Position numbers and translations under genes: made by a program
The notes under the pieces: generated by a model
The model's database searches: none
What the model was told of the DNA's origin: nothing
What the model saw: only the letters and a program-made list of their open reading frames with translations
Shown here: piece after piece, positions 58,701 through 64,000 of the stretch
Layout of the letters: each line of letters starts with the position of its first letter
How positions within the stretch are numbered: the stretch's first letter is position 1
NCBI GenBank assembly: GCA_035041965.1
Contig: JAPYMA010000924.1
Span: 1-64,000 of the forward strand
Reading direction: 5' to 3'
Length of the DNA: 64,000 nucleotides
Source of the DNA: Anisakis pegreffii
Lineage: Eukaryota; Nematoda; Chromadorea; Rhabditida; Anisakidae

Positions 58701-60607
58701 CATTTTATGATTAGGCGCATACTCATTATCGAATCATCGTAAATTTCATAGCGCCGCCGCTTACACTTGTAAATCCTTTTGTTCCTTAAGAACCTATCCA
58801 TAGTTATACATAGAGAGATACAAGGAGATAAAGAGCGATTAATGACCGCGATTAGGATGAGGAACATGTGAGAAAATTGCGGACTCCATTAAAGCTAACA
58901 GCATTACAGCGATCGGCCCCTTTTGAATTAGATTCGTGGACGTATTGTTTCTTAATCGTGCTGATGCTGTTAATGTGGTGTTTGATGCTACTGAAATGTT
59001 TGTAGGACTTCTCGTATTTACAGTTCATACGCTCCTCTTGACCGTTTGCTCTAATAAGTTCGAAGGTAATGATCTGAGTAGATACAAGTTACTCGCGATC
59101 GCAATATCAAGAACATTGAGGGAGTAAGGTTTGAGGAGATGGGTTTATAGTATGAATTATATTCGAGGGGAAGATTTCGAATTAATCGGAAACGATGTTT
59201 GGTTTCCATTTCATACGAAATTATTCGTAGCGATCATTGTTTCAACTTGTTCTTTCTAAGCGACTCATGGAACGAGTGATTGAAAGCGACTGAATTTTGG
59301 TTGAGTCATTCTAATTGCAATGTTCCGCTAGTTTACTTTACACCGCAAAATTTGGTGCCATCTCGTGACAAACGATCGAAAATATTTATGGTGAAATGAA
59401 AGGAGAAAGTGAAGTAAGTCTCTATAAGTCAATTCAGCTTTCCAAAAGGGACTAAAATTGTGGAAACTAGCAGTCTGTAAGGTGATTCCTTATTATTAAA
59501 TATAAACTGGGAACGTTGTTCGGTTTCCGTTTTTTTGAAAAAGATCGATCAGGAGCAAGTGACCTATTTTCCACTGTTATTCCTCATCGATGGTCATTTT
59601 GCATCGGAAAAATTGTCTTCTAATGTGAGCTCACTTCCACTGAATATCGGAAAGAGTGGTGATTGTTGCGAGTGACTAACTGAGTCATCGTTGACACGAC
59701 ACGACTAGAATTTTGCATTAGTCAGAAAATCAAAAAGTGAAAAGACATTCGATTCAGTGCTCGTATGAATTAATCATCACCGTCTTGTTCTTCTTTATTT
59801 GTATCCATCCACCATCGTTATTGCAGCTGTTTCCATTGAAACGTTTGAAAGAACTACTCGGATTTCATCATGCCAGCAGCAGCAGTCATAATATTCATTC
59901 ATTTCAAACATCGAACATCTATCTCTCCGTTGTTTGTATAACATTAATCATATTCATTATTTTCGAATTGTTATTTCGACATTGATGTGTGTTTTGCAAT
60001 GTTCGTACAAGTTTGTTTGCATGAGCACTTGTTGCCATTTATGATTGCTTTAATTCGTTACTGTAGATTGAAGTTTTTTTTTGTGGCCTTCATTGACTTG
60101 TTGTTCTTGAGTTGTTATCTTTGCAAGATCAGTCAAGTAAAAACTAGTAATCGTTAGCGAATATGGCTGGCTGCTTACGGTTGGTTGCTTTGATAGTTTG
60201 TGAGGTGTTTTGATCGGTTGTGAGATCTTTTCGCTCAATGTCGAATTTACATTTCAGATAAATTTTGAGAATTTATCTTTTCTTAATTGGTACGCCATCT
60301 TCAATGAATTTTCTACTGTTTTCGGCAATGACAAGCAGTTTCCAGTGCAAATTTTTTTCCATGTGATGTTGTTCTAAGAGACTTTCACTGGTCTTTTAAC
60401 ATAAGACGAGTGACGACAAGTTTTGATGTGTTTCTTTTGTTTCCTTCGTTGTCAATAATAAAAAGCAATTCGATGAGAATAAATGCGAAAATTGTCTTGC
60501 AGATAAATAAACGAGAAAATTAAACGTATACAGCAACGTTATGGATTGTGTGTTACAATTGAGGCAATAGTGCTGAGGTGTTCTCATTCTTTTTTTATCG
60601 AAAAACA

Positions 60608-63600
60608 ATGAATCAGCAAATTCAAATTATCGTAGCGTTTGTGACATGTTTCTTTGCGATAATTTCATCGCTTTGTGATGCATCAAGAGCAATTGCGACC
60701 ACACCATATATTGTGCATGATAAGGTGAGTGAAGTTTATCTAAAATACACATGACTGCTGCCATTCACCTGGTTTACGCTCGTAATTTCGTGATATTCTC
60801 ATAAGCAATGGAATTAGCAGTTCTTAGTAATCGCACGGAACAGCCGGTGATCTAACAAGTTTAGCATCGTGTTGATCAGATAACGATCAGAGCATTTCTT
60901 AACAGAAGGTTTTCATGTCAATCATAGATAAAATATCTTCGTTTTGAAGAAAAGAATGTTGTGCTGAACGATATCCACTTAACAAGTGGAGATATCCATG
61001 TTCATTCGAAATTCCTCTATTCAATTACACTCAATTCCGCATGCGATCGAGTCAACTGTACCATTCTATGTTATTTGAGAGTTTCAAGCTGATGCGGTGT
61101 CGTGATTCTAGATTCTAACAATCAAACCCACTAACCAACACGGTTTGGTGACCGTAGCAACGACTGTACCTGATTGGAGCGATGTGAACACGTATGGGAA
61201 AGCACGGTACATTGAAACACTGCTGATTGCTGATATTGGAGTGGTGAGTGTACTCATACTGATTGTGAGCGAATTATTTGAGCATTTTCGTCATTGTCAA
61301 GTCATGAAAGTGTCATTTCAGTCGAAGCGATTCAATCGAGACATGAAGAAGCTAAGACGTGCAGTGGTCACGTTAATGCAAGCACTTAACTTGGTTCGTT
61401 TCTTTGGAATATCGTAATTCATGTGGGATTTCAGCGAGTCAGATGGGAACTCCTCTAATGCCTAGCCTATTCCCTCCAGTCATGTCGATTTGATTGTTTC
61501 GTTTCAGATCAGCCTTTAGATCATTCGTGAGCTATGTCTAACTAAGAAAAAACACCCGATCTTCGAAATATAGCTTTCAAGGGCTCTGAGATGTTTTCAT
61601 ATTTGAATTATGTCTACGTTTTAGTACCTCTATCAACTTGATATTCGATTGATTGTGGTGGATGTGGTTGAGATGATTGCGCATAACGTCACACTCGAGC
61701 GATTCGCCGGTTACAAGAGGGAGAAGTTTCATGAGTTCCCAGCGCACGATTTGGCCATTTTGATCAGTAGTACCTATGAGGGTGGTATCGCCTACGTGAA
61801 CGGTATATGTGGTCGTTCTGCTGTCGGAATCATCGGTGTCAGTTCTGTGTTTAATTGCGAAGTCAACACCAGAGCATTCGTGTAGAAATAAATCCTGGAT
61901 CATTTTATGAAGAAATCACCGCTTAGTGACCGTTTATGGCTGCATATTCCCTCATGCATGAATATCTTGATGCAGATGATTGCTCAAAAACATTTGATCA
62001 CCATACTCGCTTTCTGTACAAGCACAATAAGTTTGAAATTTATTTTCCGGAAAATTTTCATGAGAATTGTAAACGCGGGATTGATTCTTCATTTGTTCAA
62101 TTAATCTGGATAGAAATCGTTATTGGTTTAGCAAAACTGCTAACAAAACTTTTTATCGCTAGTAATAAATCGCTTGTTTGCAGTTTTTCGCAGATGCACC
62201 AATGGAATACGCATCGATATTCTTCCACGAATTGGCTCATTTGCTGGGTCTTTCGCATGATGCTAAAAGCGATTGTTCATGTCGACAGACTTCTTTGGAC
62301 AGTGACGAGGGATGCCTCAAAATCGAGTACGTTTGATCTGTTGTTCATACATTATCCCATCGGATCATCTGACGAATTTTTGTTATTCAAGCTTTCTCGC
62401 CATTTGCTGAGAACTTCTAAACGTCAGCAAAATGTCAGCAAGTGATAAATCCATCGAGCGATCTGTTTGAAAATCGTGCGAGAATAATTTGATGAGATCA
62501 ATGAAATCATTAATAATTAGTTGAATGATTGAAGTGACTTTGTAATTTAAATTTTGTTATTGAAGCGGATTTGACAATGACTGCTCAGTACAAGCGCTAA
62601 TCGAGAAACTCGATGATCATGTTTGCATAGAATCACCACCAGTCAATCTACCAAAAACAACGTTACCAATCTGCGGGAATCAGTTCATCGAAGAGGGCGA
62701 GGAGTGCGATTGCGGTCCTGAAAGGTGAGCACAGGTGCTATGAACTCGAATGCAACCTGATCAGTCCACTGGATCGATGCGATCAAAACGTTGACCTCAT
62801 TTCAAGCATTTGAACCGAACAGTAATGTAGCGAATAATGAAGAGTATTCCAAAATGAATTCTTAGACCGTATTAAGTTCGACACGATCTAATATTCGAGT
62901 CTCATCTCAATGAAATGACATAAGTTTAAAATGGCATAATCATCACTTTCGCTACTATAAATTTGCAGATTCTGCAAATCGTTAATCTGCAATCCAGTCA
63001 CATGCAAACGAACAATATCTGATCTGCAGTTACTTTGCATCCTCACAGTTGTAACGGCTGCGAGTTCGATCATACTCTATACTTTTTGCAAGTGTCGAGA
63101 AGCACCAAAAGCAGCGCAAGTATTCGCTGAAACTGATATTGGCATTAACAATAAAGTCTGGTATGTCAACAGTTCTTGACTTATAAATAACTTCATCTGA
63201 TTCATTCACGAAATTTGCTGATGACAACATAATTTAATGCATTTTCATTTCGAAAAAAATTGCTTTCTACTACAGCCTGTGGCAGTGAGTAAACGATGTT
63301 CAGTGAATAATATCATTATTTTCGGAGCAGCCAGAACATCGTTTTATTTAAGGGATACGCCAACCTTTATGCCGTTGGTGAATTCGTCATCTGCGGACTG
63401 TTCACAAGTCCATCAAATGTGGAATGCTACGGCTACGATGCTCACCGAAAACACTTCGATATTCTCCTCTCCAGAGTCATCACCAAATAAACAATTCGCC
63501 ACTATGCCTACGGTAAGCCAAAGGGCGATCGAAGAGATATTTCCTTCAGAATTGATCTATCGACGAGAGATCGAAAATCTGAACTTAACTTGCTACAGCC

Positions 63601-64000
63601 TTTAGCGGATATTATGTATAATCTCACACGTATAGTCTGAGAAGACATCTTCTGAGAGATCCATCAGAAGAATGAAAAATTTTGCAGTCGTCACCTGGAA
63701 TTCAAGAGACTATTCATTTTTAAAGTCATTCGCTAACAAGCCGACATTCCATTTACTCCGGAAAACGTGACGGTTTCAAAAAGTATTCATCTGAAAGCAA
63801 TCGGTATCGTTCATCATTTACAGAATTCAGCATCGAATCGAAATTCCATTCTTCCTCCAATTCCACCTCGAGCAGCAGACTATGTGAATATTATTAGTCC
63901 AGCGAAATCAGTTGATAATATCCTTCTGAGAAGCCCACCGCCTCCTTCGTTCACCTCATCAGCACCCCGTACGACACAAACGCTCGGTAGACCGGTACCA
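60608..64000 (+). CDS. ADAM-family transmembrane metalloprotease (3' end outside window)
   Basis: Zinc metalloprotease of the adamalysin family. Exons joined in phase: 60608-60724, 61112-61243, 61322-61393, 61625-61837, 62184-62326, 62566-62724 and 62969-63160, then probably 63290-63512 (or 63276-63512) and 63824 to the window end. Residues 1-39 carry a signal sequence (IIVAFVTCFFAIISSLC). The catalytic domain starts at RYIETLLIAD (about 71). The zinc motif HELAHLLGLSHD is at 193-204 (62226-62261), with all three His and the Glu present. A disintegrin start follows (ICGNQFIEEGEECDCGPERFC, split by an intron), but after only three more Cys a membrane span appears (about 298-318), then a Cys/basic stop (CKCR) and a Ser/Pro-rich tail (LPPIPPR, RSPPPP). 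Not seen: a prodomain, the Met-turn methionine, Cys-rich or EGF-like domains. The family is sure; the orthologue is not known. Confidence 0.87.

Larger units (their letters stand above)
47187..60607. other. Long gene-poor region upstream of the ADAM gene
   Basis: About 13.4 kb without a recognisable gene. The best open frames are 52128-52556 (+, 142 codons, two hydrophobic stretches, no homology I recognise), 50391-50654 (+) and 54504-54698 (-, the part after a TTTCGCTTCAG acceptor-like site being the most protein-like). None has phase-compatible neighbours that form a model. Small repeats are at 50176-50195 (ATA)n, 53108-53255, 54113-54150 (an 18-bp direct duplication), 55729-55796 and 58312-58328 (TGG)n. 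No RNA genes recognised. Confidence 0.5.

Overview
This window looks like AT-rich genomic DNA from a chromadorean nematode. The evidence is genes split by short introns with U-rich TTTCAG/TTGCAG acceptors, splice acceptors a few bases upstream of some start codons (as expected for spliced-leader trans-splicing), and proteins that resemble nematode family members best (profilin, glutamate dehydrogenase, a nematode-type PDZ protein, a 7TM chemoreceptor-like protein). Species cannot be decided from the sequence. I rebuilt the gene models by hand from splice sites, reading-frame phase and remembered family motifs. No alignment or search was run. Gene density is low, about seven protein-coding genes plus one candidate micropeptide in 64 kb.

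Layout. 1-3.5 kb: a homogenised tandem satellite with a 399-bp unit that is itself a diverged dimer, ending at a perfect 20-bp-arm palindrome. 3.7-7.6 kb: no gene seen. 7.6-8.4 kb (-): profilin, four exons, 130 aa. 8.4-16.3 kb: no convincing gene, but a duplicated ~265-bp repeat. 16.3-20.2 kb (-): a seven-transmembrane receptor rebuilt from eight exons, with a dispersed repeat inside one intron. 20.2-23.8 kb: no gene. 23.9-28.1 kb (-): COG8, Golgi tethering complex subunit, 13 exons, about 649 aa. 28.1-29.7 kb: simple and degenerate repeats. 30.0-32.0 kb (-): two-PDZ protein, five exons, 311 aa. 32.0-33.6 kb: a shared upstream region with a CAG repeat, divergent from 33.6-37.7 kb (+): an UNC-93/MFSD11-like membrane protein, nine exons, 475 aa. 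37.7-39.8 kb: intergenic, with a second copy of the dispersed repeat. 39.8-44.8 kb (-): mitochondrial glutamate dehydrogenase, ten exons, 538 aa. 44.8-60.6 kb: a gene-poor stretch with one candidate secreted micropeptide. 60.6 kb to the end (+): an ADAM-family membrane metalloprotease, cut by the window edge.

The genes do not form a pathway. They are a mixture of housekeeping (actin dynamics, Golgi traffic, mitochondrial metabolism) and membrane or signalling functions. The most unusual items are the ADAM gene (no visible prodomain, intact zinc site but no Met-turn methionine, disintegrin fragment running straight into a membrane span, SH3-ligand-like tail), the dimeric satellite with its palindromic edge, and a two-copy dispersed repeat that preserves a short reading frame.
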